From assembly GCA_002327525.1 (NCBI GenBank), contig DCWG01000096.1:1-21351 (forward strand): a stretch of DNA of 21,351 nucleotides, read 5' to 3'. Positions within the stretch are counted from its first letter, which is position 1, and each line of letters starts with the position of its first letter. Of the stretch, positions 1-8,644 are shown piece by piece. The position numbers and the translations under genes were made by a program. The DNA comes from Gammaproteobacteria bacterium UBA2168 (lineage in GTDB: Bacteria; Pseudomonadota; Gammaproteobacteria; Pseudomonadales; Azotimanducaceae). The notes under the pieces are model-generated. The model ran no database searches. It saw only the letters and a program-made list of their open reading frames with translations, and was not told the DNA's origin.

Positions 1-840
1 CATTTCCCAGTTGAAAGGGGGGATAGTGAGCGCAGGAAGTCCGGCCTTAATCTCACCCACGGTCGCTATACCGTGAGATGCGTCGAGTCCGGTCAGTGAA
101 ACGATGAGGGTTGTGACGATCACGGCAAAGATGGGTCCCGTGCGGCTCCAAGGAGACTGACGCGAAATGCGCGGTGTGAATCGCCTGATCACCCGCACGG
201 CGTAGCGTCGCACTAACCAGAGTATGAGGAGAGTGAGAACGGCCAGGGCGATGGTTGCACCGTTGTAGCCTCGCCAGCTTTGTGAGAGCTGGTAGAGCGT
301 CTGAAATACATTGCCGGGCTCAATGCTACCGATACCGTGGAATGCAGGCAGCTGGCTGATGATGATCAGAAGAGCGGCAGCATTGATGAATCCGGTGATG
401 ACGGGGTGGCTAAGCAGATTGACGATGCCGCCCATCTGCGTGAGCCGCAGTAACCACAGGAACAGGCCTGCTTCCAGGCTAAGGACAGTGGCGATGCCGA
501 GATGTGACTCTTCATAGCGCGGTGCGTGCTCCGCGATCGTCGCGGCCACCATGAGTGCGGCTACGGCAACGGGGCCCACGACCAGGTGCCGGGACGAGCC
601 CAGCACCGCGTAGATGACCATCGGAACCAGACACGCGTAGAGGCCGGCTTCCGGAGGCAGGCCCGCGAGAAATGCATACGCTATGGCCTGAGGTATGGTA
701 ATGACACCAAGTACGAGACCGGCCACCAGGTCGTGTTGGATGTCACTTGCGCGATAGTGATGAAGCGTGCCGGCAAGAGGCACGTAGCTGCGCCAGTTCT
801 TGACCTTTGGTTCGAAGGTAAACAAGGGTTCGCGGGACAT
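1..840 (-). CDS. SulP-family anion (sulfate/bicarbonate-type) transporter, C-terminus outside window
   Basis: This reading frame is open from an ATG at 840 down to base 1, giving 280 residues with no stop, so it is cut by the window edge. It begins with a short cytoplasmic segment and then carries the SulP signature: a DLVAGLVLGVITIPQAIAYA stretch (about residues 37-56), then AGLPPEAGLYA, then SSRHLVVGPVAV. Several hydrophobic helices follow. SulP proteins are inner-membrane anion transporters or channels (sulfate, bicarbonate, dicarboxylates) with a C-terminal STAS domain, which would lie outside this window. No Shine-Dalgarno is obvious before the ATG, and the frame stays open upstream, so a slightly earlier start is possible. 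The gene is divergent from the alcohol dehydrogenase, with a 97-bp gap. The family is secure; the substrate is not readable. Confidence 0.9.
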   Translation of the reverse strand, partial: MSREPLFTFEPKVKNWRSYVPLAGTLHHYRASDIQHDLVAGLVLGVITIPQAIAYAFLAGLPPEAGLYACLVPMVIYAVLGSSRHLVVGPVAVAALMVAATIAEHAPRYEESHLGIATVLSLEAGLFLWLLRLTQMGGIVNLLSHPVITGFINAAALLIIISQLPAFHGIGSIEPGNVFQTLYQLSQSWRGYNGATIALAVLTLLILWLVRRYAVRVIRRFTPRISRQSPWSRTGPIFAVIVTTLIVSLTGLDASHGIATVGEIKAGLPALTIPPFNWEM

Positions 841-868
841 GCGGTCATTGTAGGCGAGTTGCCGTTGA

Positions 869-2041
<1,173 letters not shown>

Positions 2042-2065
2042 GATTTATTTAGTGGGAGGTTCGCC

Positions 2066-3088
2066 ATGAGCGAAGAGATGTCGAGGGAGGAGTGGCTCGG
2101 ACAGGTCGTCGAGCCGGTCATCGAACCTGAGCGGCGGATCTGCGATCCGCACCACCACCTCTGGGATCACCCGCAAAACCGCTATCTGCTGGAAGATCTG
2201 GTTGCAGACACCGGCGGCGGGCACAACGTGGTGAGCACCGTCTTCGTGGAATGTTCCAGCGAGTATCGCGAGGATGGGCCCGAGGCACTGCGACCGGTAG
2301 GCGAAACCGAATTCGTCGAGCGAGTAGCGCGGCAAAGCGCAAGCGGCGAGTTTGGCCCCATGTGCGCCTGTGCCGGCATAGTGGGGCTGGCCGATCTGAC
2401 ACTCGGTGCGCGAGCGGGTGACGTGCTCGATGCGCACATGGCGGCGAGTTCACGATTTCGCGGTATTCGCCATGCCGCCGGGTGGGATGAAAGCGATGAG
2501 GTGCGCAACTCCCACACCGATCCGCCGCGGCATCTGTACCTGCGCGAGGATTTTCGCGAAGGCTTTGCCGAACTCGGCAAGCGCGGGTTGTCGTTCGACG
2601 CCTGGCTCTATCACACACAAATTGGCGAATTGAGCGATCTCGCCCGTACCTTTGCGGATACGACGATCATCTTCGACCATTTCGGGGGACCGCTCGGCAT
2701 AGGCCCGTATAAGGGTAAGCGCGAGGAGATCTTCGAGAGATGGTGCGACGATGTGGCGGAACTGGCGGCTTGTTCAAACGTCTACGCCAAGCTCGGGGGG
2801 CTGGTGATGCCGCTCAGCGGCTTCGGATTCCACAGGCGCTTGGTGCCGGCCAACTCGGATGAGATCGTCGCCGCGACGGGTCGCTACTATCGGCACGCCA
2901 TCGACCACTTCGGCGTCGAACGTTGTATGTTCGAAAGCAATTTCCCGGTGGACAAACAGAGTTGTTCGTACGTGGTGCTGTGGAATGCCTTCAAGAAGAT
3001 GGTGGCCGATGCCTCGGTCACCGAGAAGAACTGGCTGTTCCACGACGCGGCGGTGAGTGCGTACCGCATCAGTGAGGATGGCGGCTGA
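2066..3088 (+). CDS. Amidohydrolase-2 family metal-dependent hydrolase (COG3618-like)
   Basis: A 340-residue protein with a TIM-barrel amidohydrolase layout. It has an HxH pair at residues 29-31 in RRICDPHHHLWDH, Glu62 in the strand FVECSSEY, His183 in WLYHTQ, His205 in IIFDHFGGPLGIG, and the C-terminal FESNFPVD at 289-296, where many relatives have Asp in the Asn292 position. Members hydrolyse lactones, decarboxylate aromatic acids or hydrolyse related cyclic substrates in the cytoplasm. GGGAGG lies just before the ATG. The 24-bp gap to the class III alcohol dehydrogenase suggests co-transcription, so the substrate may belong to the same pathway, but none is identifiable. The stop codon sits inside a perfect hairpin (3081-3094). 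Confidence 0.85.
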   Translation: MSEEMSREEWLGQVVEPVIEPERRICDPHHHLWDHPQNRYLLEDLVADTGGGHNVVSTVFVECSSEYREDGPEALRPVGETEFVERVARQSASGEFGPMCACAGIVGLADLTLGARAGDVLDAHMAASSRFRGIRHAAGWDESDEVRNSHTDPPRHLYLREDFREGFAELGKRGLSFDAWLYHTQIGELSDLARTFADTTIIFDHFGGPLGIGPYKGKREEIFERWCDDVAELAACSNVYAKLGGLVMPLSGFGFHRRLVPANSDEIVAATGRYYRHAIDHFGVERCMFESNFPVDKQSCSYVVLWNAFKKMVADASVTEKNWLFHDAAVSAYRISEDGG

Positions 3089-3160
3089 AGCCGCGCGTTC
3101 GGTCGATGCAGCAGCTTTTGTGTGGGAGCGGCTTCGCCCGCTTTACCAGCCGTGAGGCTG
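3081..3160. repeat. Cluster of three short hairpins, one resembling a Pseudomonas-type REP element
   Basis: Three perfect inverted repeats follow the amidohydrolase: GCGGC-TGAA-GCCGC (3081-3094, overlapping the stop codon), AGCGG-CTTCGC-CCGCT (3128-3143) and CAGCC-GTGA-GGCTG (3147-3160). The segment around the second, TGTGGGAGCGGCTTCGCCCG (3121-3140), closely resembles the well-known pseudomonad extragenic palindrome of the form GTGGGAGCGGGC...GCCCGC. None is followed by a T-run, so a simple intrinsic terminator is unlikely. They may act as a REP-like transcript end or stabiliser. I see no second copy of this element in the window. Confidence 0.45.
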
Positions 3161-3211
3161 CCCGCCTGATTCGCCAACTTCATCGCAAGGCCCCGGGCCA
3201 GCGTCGTCGCG

Positions 3212-3535
3212 TTGTCCGTCGCCACGTTCATCGACGAACCACTCATGCGTATCAGCCGTGGTTGGTTACGCCTCAGCTTCATCGTGCCGGTATTGCTGCT
3301 GCAATGCCGTGGGGCGAAGAGCGGGCAGATCAGAAACGTTCCATTGCTGTGCGTACCGGACGGAGAAGACGTTTTGCTGGTGGCCTCCAAGGGCGGGCAG
3401 GTTCGACGTCCGGCGTGGTGCCACAACCTGCGTGCTCATCCGGACGTGAGCGGGCGGGTGACAGGTGGTCGTCGCGCTCTGCATGCGTCGGAGTTGTCGG
3501 GCGAAGAACGAGTCCGGGCATGTCGACTCTCTTGA
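3212..3535 (+). pseudogene. Truncated deazaflavin (F420)-type nitroreductase family fragment
   Basis: The frame carries, in order, two landmarks of the DDN / deazaflavin-dependent nitroreductase family: a GAKSGQIRNVPLL segment (the family's GRKSG...PL motif), and ASKGG followed by RPAWCHNLRAHPDV (the family's ASxGG...PxWxxNLxxxP block). After EERVR the similarity stops and the frame ends at TGA 3533-3535. The C-terminal tail expected of a roughly 130-150-residue protein (aromatic YxxY and IPVV-like segment) is missing, and no other frame supplies it. An in-frame TGA at 3167 and the lack of a good ribosome site suggest the 5' end is also damaged. TTG 3212 is only the first start-like codon. 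The relic abuts the next gene with one base between. Family assignment is fairly firm; calling it dead is inference from the missing tail. Confidence 0.6.
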
Positions 3536-3536
3536 A

Positions 3537-3809
3537 ATGCGTGAAGCAATCCGCCGCTGGCTGCGCGGCCGAATGGCCTATAAAGGCATGGAATACAAGG
3601 ACTTATGTGCGCGATTAGCGGAACTCGGGGTGACGCAGAACGAAAGTAACCTGCGCTCGAGGGCGAACAATGGGTCGCTGGGTGCACAGATGTTCGTCTA
3701 CCTGCTACTCGCCATGGATATCCGGGCGCTGGACCTCGGTGAAATCAGGGAGATTCTGAGCGACATTGGGGCCGGAGACGCTGTCGGGGGAGACACTGAA
3801 TCCGGATAA
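3537..3809 (+). CDS. DUF6471-type small protein
   Basis: A 90-residue protein starting MREAIRRWLRGRM. Its middle matches the DUF6471 pattern: a helical start, then an EYKDLCARLAELGV segment, then ESNLRSRANNGSL, then a hydrophobic helix ending AMDI. The fold looks like a small helix-turn-helix-type domain, and the family is of unknown function. The start is uncertain. No Shine-Dalgarno precedes ATG 3537, and the frame is open back to GTG 3465 through the nitroreductase relic, so the true N-terminus may have been lost in the rearrangement that truncated the upstream gene. The protein ends in an acidic Gly-rich tail. It is followed by 77 bp and the sulfotransferase on the same strand. Confidence 0.65.
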   Translation: MREAIRRWLRGRMAYKGMEYKDLCARLAELGVTQNESNLRSRANNGSLGAQMFVYLLLAMDIRALDLGEIREILSDIGAGDAVGGDTESG

Positions 3810-3886
3810 AGGCATCGTTGCACCTTACTTCTTGGTGGAGACAGCGCTAGCATGCCCGGCTTTTGCCATTCGCGGAGTGTTTTAGC

Positions 3887-4519
3887 GTGACGATGAAACT
3901 GATCGGTGCGGGCTTTGGACGCACAGGAACCCTGTCGCTCAAACTTGCCCTCGAACAGCTGGGCTTCACGAAGTGCTACCACATGATGGAGGTCCATCAG
4001 AATGAGGGCCACCGCGCCCAGTGGGTGCGTGCCGCCCGGGGTGAACCGGTGGACTGGGTGAAGCTCTTCGAAGGCTACCAGGCATCGTGCGACTGGCCTT
4101 CGTGCAATTTCTGGCGAGAACAACTCGCGTGCTGGCCGCAGGCGAAGGTCATACTAACGCAGCGCGATCCCGAGCGCTGGTATGAGAGCATCATGAACAC
4201 CATCTGGCCGATCACGTTGGAAAATGCGGCTAGCGAGGACGAGCTCGTGCATGAAGGCGCGGACATGGTGTTCGAGGTGGTCTGGGATCGTATCTTCGGC
4301 AGACGGATGGAGGACAGAGACCATGTCATCTCGCGCTACCTCGAGCACAATCAGTTGGTACGCGATAGCGTCCCCGCGGATCGTCTGTTGGAGTTCGATC
4401 CGGTGCAGGGATGGGAGCCACTATGCGAGTTTGCCGGTTGCGAGGTTCCCGACACCCCCTACCCGAGTGTCAACAGCACGGCACAGTTCCATGAGCGGTG
4501 GGCAGCACGGGAGAAGTAA
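3887..4519 (+). CDS. Sulfotransferase family protein (Sulfotransfer_4-like)
   Basis: About 210 residues. The N-terminus MKLIGAGFGRTGTLSLKLAL contains the GxGRTGTxSL phosphosulfate-binding loop of this sulfotransferase family. Mid-protein, ILTQRDPERWYES corresponds to the 3'-phosphate-binding segment. Aromatic and acidic residues in the C-terminal half (EFDPVQGWEPLCEFAG) are typical of the group. Such enzymes transfer sulfate from PAPS to a small acceptor, not identifiable here. GTG 3887 is preferred because GGAG at 3874-3877 is nine bases upstream. ATG 3893, two codons later, is the alternative, and the upstream TTG 3863 lacks a ribosome site. The stop at 4517-4519 directly abuts the stop of the aquaporin relic on the other strand. 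Confidence 0.82.
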   Translation: MTMKLIGAGFGRTGTLSLKLALEQLGFTKCYHMMEVHQNEGHRAQWVRAARGEPVDWVKLFEGYQASCDWPSCNFWREQLACWPQAKVILTQRDPERWYESIMNTIWPITLENAASEDELVHEGADMVFEVVWDRIFGRRMEDRDHVISRYLEHNQLVRDSVPADRLLEFDPVQGWEPLCEFAGCEVPDTPYPSVNSTAQFHERWAAREK

Positions 4520-4913
4520 TTACTCACTTGTATCGAGTAGCCAGCGGTAGAGGTAGGTCGCGAGTACCGCGCCCAGCATCTGTGCCCCAACGAATCCGGC
4601 GATGTGGCCCGGCTGGATACCGGAAAACGTATCGGTGAAGCCGCGCGCCACGGTCACCGCTGGATTGGCGAACGAGGTGGAGGCAGTGAACCAGTAGCCA
4701 GCGGTGATGAACAACCCCACGGCGTAGGGAACGGCCTCGGCGCGATGGTGCACTACAACAAGAATGGTGCCCACGAGGCCGAAGGTTGCCACACTTTCCG
4801 CCAGCCACTGTCCTGCGCCGGTGCGGGCCGTTTGCGATACCTGGAAGATGTCCAGTTCGAACATGGCGTGTGCGATCCAGGCACCTACCAGCGCACCCGC
4901 AATCTGTATGCAA
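4520..4913 (-). pseudogene. Aquaporin (MIP family), C-terminal half only
   Basis: Read on the minus strand, residues from about QIAGALVGAWIAHAMFELD to the stop at 4520 match the second half of a bacterial MIP channel of the kind found in arsenic loci. They include a helix, GQWLAESVATFGLVGT, AVGLFITAGYWFTAS, the second NPA box in TSFANPAVTVARGF, and a final helix ending YRWLLD. The first half, including the first NPA box and three membrane helices, is absent. Upstream of about 4913 the frame turns into the leader of the oppositely oriented arsI relic. An ORF remains open to an ATG at 4999, but the extra residues do not resemble an aquaporin. Half a channel cannot form the pore, so I call it a pseudogene created by a deletion. 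Confidence 0.8.
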
Positions 4914-4924
4914 GGAGAATCACC

Positions 4925-5170
4925 ATGCGTGTCGACGATGCGGATGTACACACCCGCGGACCGGCACCGCACATCGGTCGGCGTGCAGCACGTCCTCAAC
5001 GAGCAAGAGGTGTGCTGCTAAGCGAAGCAGAACATGGTCATCACCCACGATCCCGAGGGCACCGTGTGTGGGAATGGTATCGGGTGCTGGAGGATGTGCC
5101 GGGCGACGCTGAAGAGGCTTCCTGCTACGCAAATCCAGCGTCAGCGTCCGCGCAACCTGCCTGCTGCTGA
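4925..5170 (+). pseudogene. arsI: Decayed ArsI/CadI-type glyoxalase (organoarsenical lyase family)
   Basis: A ribosome site AAGGAG (4912-4917) precedes ATG 4925, and what follows is a broken ArsI/CadI-like protein. In one frame, LNEQEVCC is followed by a TAA at 5019-5021 where the family has Tyr (CCYA). It continues AKQNMVITHDPEGTV, resembling the family's AxxxxxWVTDPDG. The frame then shifts by two bases in the run GTGTGTG (5064-5070), after which WEWYRVLEDVPGDAEEASC and a cysteine-rich PACC tail read to TGA 5168-5170. Both the Cys-Cys pair and the Cys-rich tail are hallmarks of ArsI, which cleaves carbon-arsenic bonds. The central VOC body is too short, so there is an internal or 5' deletion as well. 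The identification rests on ordered motifs only. Confidence 0.68.
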
Positions 5171-5174
5171 GGCC

Positions 5175-6077
5175 CTAAAACTGATCGCCGGGACTGGCGT
5201 GGTTCTCGTCCAGCCCGAGCGGGTCCTGGTGGATGGTGATGTCGACTCCCGGATCCTGCTGGAGGATGCGCCGTTCGACATCGACCGCGATCACGTGAGC
5301 GCGCTCCAGAGTGATGTCGGGCGCCAGTTCGATGTGCATCTGTACGATCTTGGTCAGGCCTGACTGCCAGGTGCGCAGCCCGTGTACCTCTATCACGCCG
5401 GGTGTGGCCCGTGCCGTTTTCTCGATCTCGGCACGGAATGCCTCGGACAATTCGCGGTCCATTAACAGGTGGATGGCCTGCGCGCCAATGCGAGCAGCGC
5501 TGTAGGCGATGTATGCCGCGATGCCGATACCGATGATTGGATCCAGGCTGAGCAGTCCCTGGGCTGCGAGCAGCAGCGCCAGCACCGCGGCGCCGTTTGT
5601 GGCGAGATCGGCGGTGTAGTGCAGTGCATCGGCGCGTATGGCAGTGGACTGTGTTTGCCGAATCACCCAACTCTGGAAGGCGAGCAGTGCGACGGTCGCG
5701 ATCATGCTGAACACGATGACGGCGAGGCCGTCGCTGACATTGTCCAGCGGTAGAGGGCTGAACAGACGGTCGATGGCGTGCAATACCAGAAAGATGGCGG
5801 ATCCCAGAATGAACATTGCCTGCGCGAGTCCCGCCAGTGCCTCCGCTTTGCCATGCCCGAATCGGTGTTCGTCATCCGCGGGCATGAGTGCATAGCGCAC
5901 GGCGATGAGGTTGACGGCCGATGCGCCGACATCCATCAAAGAATCCACCAGAGAGGCCATGAGGCTCACAGAGCCGGTTGCCAGCCATGCGTACAGTTTG
6001 GCCACGACCAGAATGGAGGCGGTGGCCACAGATGCGTAGGTTGCGGCTCTCAGCAGACTTTCCTGCCGGTTGTTCAT
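5175..6077 (-). CDS. fieF: Cation diffusion facilitator, FieF/YiiP-type Zn/Fe exporter
   Basis: A 300-residue protein, the same length as E. coli YiiP. The metal ligands fall at the same numbers: site A Asp45, Asp49, His153 and Asp157; site B Asp68, His71 and His75; cytoplasmic site C His232, His248, His261, His283 and Asp285. Six membrane helices occupy roughly residues 12-200, and the C-terminal domain is the ferredoxin-like dimerisation fold. It should be a proton-driven inner-membrane exporter of Zn2+, Fe2+ or Cd2+. Its ATG overlaps the TGA of the upstream Nudix gene by 4 bp (ATGA), so the two are translationally coupled. It lies beside the arsenic-locus scar, but as a housekeeping-type exporter it need not belong to that locus. 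Intact; no anomalies seen. Confidence 0.94.
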   Translation of the reverse strand: MNNRQESLLRAATYASVATASILVVAKLYAWLATGSVSLMASLVDSLMDVGASAVNLIAVRYALMPADDEHRFGHGKAEALAGLAQAMFILGSAIFLVLHAIDRLFSPLPLDNVSDGLAVIVFSMIATVALLAFQSWVIRQTQSTAIRADALHYTADLATNGAAVLALLLAAQGLLSLDPIIGIGIAAYIAYSAARIGAQAIHLLMDRELSEAFRAEIEKTARATPGVIEVHGLRTWQSGLTKIVQMHIELAPDITLERAHVIAVDVERRILQQDPGVDITIHQDPLGLDENHASPGDQF

Positions 6078-6493
6078 GTGTTGCCGAGCTCCCGAAATGC
6101 GCGCGTGAGCGCTTCGAACTCGTAGCCGGCATGTAACTTGCCCTGATCGGACATCCTCTGTACGTCCGAGGCGCTGAACCAGCCGAGATCCAGTAACTCG
6201 GAGTCGTCGTACTCGCCGATATCGTGTTCGATGCGTGTCGTGAAAAGCTTGTGCAGGGCGCGCTTGTAGTGGAAAGCACCGATGTCCAGCAGATCCTCCT
6301 CGGCCAGATGCAGATCCAACTCCTCACGCAACTCACGCACAAGTGCCACTTCGGGAGTTTCGCGCCACTCGATACGTCCGCCAGGCAGCCCCCAGCGCTG
6401 GTGCTTTGCGCCCCAGAAACTGCTGTGAATGGCGAGCAGTACAACTTTGTCGCGCACAATCACGCCCCTCGCGGTTCTGTAGCGATTGTGCAT
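6074..6493 (-). CDS. Nudix hydrolase
   Basis: A 139-residue protein with a Nudix box at residues 39-61, GGRIEWRETPEVALVREL then REELDL. It fits Gx5Ex7REUxEExGU except for Asp60 in place of the final Gly. The catalytic glutamates 54, 57 and 58 are present. It should hydrolyse a nucleoside diphosphate linked to another moiety in the cytoplasm; the substrate is not readable. The start ATG 6491-6493 gives the usual short N-terminal strand before the box. The gene is divergent from the epoxide-hydrolase-like gene, with a 59-bp gap that must hold both promoters. Its stop overlaps the fieF start. Confidence 0.88.
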   Translation of the reverse strand: MHNRYRTARGVIVRDKVVLLAIHSSFWGAKHQRWGLPGGRIEWRETPEVALVRELREELDLHLAEEDLLDIGAFHYKRALHKLFTTRIEHDIGEYDDSELLDLGWFSASDVQRMSDQGKLHAGYEFEALTRAFRELGNT

Positions 6494-6552
6494 CAGTCAT
6501 CCGTTCCCGTAGTGTGACATGCTCGAAGAGATCGCCTGGGAGGGCGGGGCAA

Positions 6553-7515
6553 TTGACCGACATACAGCATCGTAGCGTCCAGGCTAATGGCATCAACATG
6601 CATATCGCGGAGGCGGGTGAGGGCCCGCTTGTGGTGTTGTGCCATGGCTTTCCGGAGTCCTGGTATTCGTGGCGCCATCAGCTGCCGGCGCTGGCGGAGG
6701 CAGGGTATCACGTAGTGGCGCCGGACCAGCGTGGATATGGGCAAACCGATGCCCCCGAGGCGATCGAAGAATACACGCAGTTTCACCTGGTAGGCGACGT
6801 TGTCGCGCTGGTTCACGTACTCGGCGAGGAACGGGCGGTGATAGTGGGGCACGACTGGGGCGCGCCGGTGGCATGGAATGCGGCCCTCTGGCGGCCGGAT
6901 GTTTTTCGTGCGGTGGCGGCGCTCTCGGTACCCTGCTCGGAGCGTGCCCCGATACCGCCTACCCAGGGATTGAAGCAGATGTTTGGTGATCGATTCGCCT
7001 ATGTGCTCTATTTCCAGACACCCGGTCTCGCCGAGCACGAACTGCAGCATGATGTGAAAAACACAATGCTGCGATTTTTGTATGGCGCATCCGGCAATAC
7101 GCCAGACGGCGCGGCGGCAGTGGTGAGCGGTGCGCCGCATCGCAGCGCCTGGTTTCTGGATCAGGTACCCACCTGCGACGAGTTGCCGCCGTGGCTCACA
7201 GAAGAGGATCTGGGCTTCTTCGTCTCGGAGTATGAGCGAACGGGGTTTCGCGGTGGGCTAAACTGGTACCGGAACATCGATCGTACGTGGGAGATGTCAG
7301 CACCGTTTCAGGGCAGGAAGATCGAACAGCCGGCACTGTTCATTTCGGGCGACAGGGATCTCATCCGAATGAATCCGGATTTCGAGGAACAAATGCGAGC
7401 CGTGGTTGACGATTTGAGAGATGTCATCATCTTGCCCGGCATTGGCCACTGGACACAACAGGAAGCGCCGCTGGCGACCAACGAGGCGCTGCTACGGTTT
7501 CTGGCCGATCTTTGA
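6553..7515 (+). CDS. Alpha/beta hydrolase, epoxide hydrolase-like
   Basis: A 320-residue enzyme. HGFPES at 31-36 is the oxyanion motif of epoxide hydrolases. The nucleophile is Asp101 in VGHDWG, not Ser, which separates it from esterases. The probable charge-relay acid is Asp269 in SGDRDL, and the base is His299 in GIGHW. Candidate cap-domain tyrosines are Tyr153 and Tyr239. Such enzymes add water to epoxides through an alkyl-enzyme ester; haloalkane dehalogenases share the Asp but usually differ in the HGxPxS motif. The frame extends upstream to 6343, but that part overlaps the Nudix gene antisense. TTG 6553 is chosen because GGGAGGG ends eight bases before it and it gives the normal N-terminus. 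A hairpin lies just past the stop. Confidence 0.88.
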   Translation: MTDIQHRSVQANGINMHIAEAGEGPLVVLCHGFPESWYSWRHQLPALAEAGYHVVAPDQRGYGQTDAPEAIEEYTQFHLVGDVVALVHVLGEERAVIVGHDWGAPVAWNAALWRPDVFRAVAALSVPCSERAPIPPTQGLKQMFGDRFAYVLYFQTPGLAEHELQHDVKNTMLRFLYGASGNTPDGAAAVVSGAPHRSAWFLDQVPTCDELPPWLTEEDLGFFVSEYERTGFRGGLNWYRNIDRTWEMSAPFQGRKIEQPALFISGDRDLIRMNPDFEEQMRAVVDDLRDVIILPGIGHWTQQEAPLATNEALLRFLADL

Positions 7516-7522
7516 GCCGAGA

Positions 7523-7554
7523 CGGGCAGGACGCGCCCGCTGTTTTAACAACAG
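7523..7554 (+). terminator. Possible weak terminator after the epoxide-hydrolase-like gene
   Basis: CGGGC (7523-7527) pairs with GCCCG (7535-7539) around a 7-base loop, followed by CTGTTTT. A second small stem, CTGTT/AACAG (7540-7554), overlaps the T-run. The stem is short and the T-run is only four bases, so this is a modest candidate. Confidence 0.35.
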
Positions 7555-7638
7555 GCTTACAAACCAACACGCTCTGCATATAGCAATCTGTGATCTGGAC
7601 CCTAGACTGACAAGCCTGGGGACAATTAGGACATTCGG

Positions 7639-7887
7639 TTGGGCACGGACTACCAGCTTTTGGTGGGCCAGCACTTCGACGGCAACGGCGTGGCGTACGT
7701 CGTGCGCGAAGTCGCGTGGTTCGAAAACCGCTGGATCGCAAAGGCGGACCCGGTGTGCGTGGATGATACTGTCATGCGCGGCGATGAGCTTCGCAGCTTC
7801 CCGGTCAACTACGTACTGCGGCGGGTCGTCGTGGAAGAAGAAATAGAGCTGCTCCCACCGCACTGGGGTTTTCAGGATCCCCCCTGA
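7639..7887 (+). CDS. Small protein of unknown function
   Basis: An 82-residue frame starting at TTG 7639, with AGGA at 7628-7631 seven bases upstream and an in-frame TAG at 7627 that limits the start. Codons are rich in G/C at the third position, like the neighbours, which suggests real coding. The protein is acidic with many valines and aromatics, no membrane helix and no motif I recognise. It ends PPHWGFQDPP. Its last 16 bases overlap the end of the phosphotransferase pseudogene on the opposite strand. I cannot assign a function, and it could be a chance ORF. Confidence 0.45.
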   Translation: MGTDYQLLVGQHFDGNGVAYVVREVAWFENRWIAKADPVCVDDTVMRGDELRSFPVNYVLRRVVVEEEIELLPPHWGFQDPP

Positions 7888-8622
7888 GGCGCCGCAGCCT
7901 GATCGATGGCGGCGCGAAAGCAGCGCTCGAATACCCAGTGAAATCCCGTTTCATCGAATCGCTCCTCCGGCCAGTCGGCCGTTAGTTCTACTATGCCAGC
8001 TGTCCGCGCCTGTACCGCAGCGCGGTATCCATGAAGATCAATCCGCGCCGGTGTTCGCCCCAGGTAGTACTCCAGCCATTTGAGTTCGTCCTTTCTACGT
8101 CGGACCGGCGGGAGACTCATGACCAGGAAATAGGCTACATCGAAGCACGGGGCGTGGGCGACCAGGCAGGCCGATACTCCCGATCCAGTGCCAGAGTGAG
8201 GGCAGTGTCATCGAAAGCGGGGATCCATCGCACAGGAGAGGTGCGGTGCAGCTCGCGCAAGGCATCCAGGGCGGCACGAGTGTGCACCTCACTGGCATCG
8301 TCTTGCCATGAGAAAGGTGCGATGGGCATATCCTTCAGCGCGATGGCGTGCTCGGTCGCGGCGAGGCAGCGGGGCGGTCGGATGCCGAGGGCGCCAGCGT
8401 AGGCGTTCAGGAATCTCGCTTCGAGTTCGGATGACTCACCGATGCGAGCGGCGCTTTCTTCGCGCGGCCGCTTGAGGATCAGCGACGATTGCTCGTCGGT
8501 ATCAGCCCACTTGACGGTTAGTCTGTCGACACGACTGGAGAACGCGTCAATCGGACGGTTCTCGAGGTCTGTGATCTCGCGCCGAGCAGCGTACTCAGCC
8601 AGGCAGATTCAACGCACGACAT
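7872..8622 (-). pseudogene. Phosphotransferase (APH/ecdysteroid-kinase-like) pseudogene with frame changes and missing core
   Basis: Three consecutive minus-strand pieces in three different frames make one kinase-like relic. Piece 1 (from ATG 8622) reads MSCVESAWLSTLLG. Piece 2 begins about 8580 with REITDLENRPIDAFSSRV and contains the lysine strand SLILKRP, then ELEARFLNAY and HAIALKDMP, and runs through LDALRELH to DREYRPAW near 8160. Piece 3 resumes with CFDVAYFLVMSLPPVRRR and ends at 7872. N-lobe and C-terminal helices are present, but the catalytic loop (HGD) and metal-binding DWQ-type segment that should lie between pieces 2 and 3 are absent, a loss of perhaps 100 or more residues. So there are two frame changes and a core deletion. 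Family assignment rests on ordered motifs. It follows the amidase stop by 22 bp. Confidence 0.65.
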
Positions 8623-8644
8623 TTGGCGGGCTGCGTGGAGTGTG

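Noticed and set aside
2887..3426. 179-residue minus-strand frame across the 3089-3212 gap
   Set aside because: Mostly antisense to the amidohydrolase and nitroreductase relic; low-complexity Ser/Arg composition.
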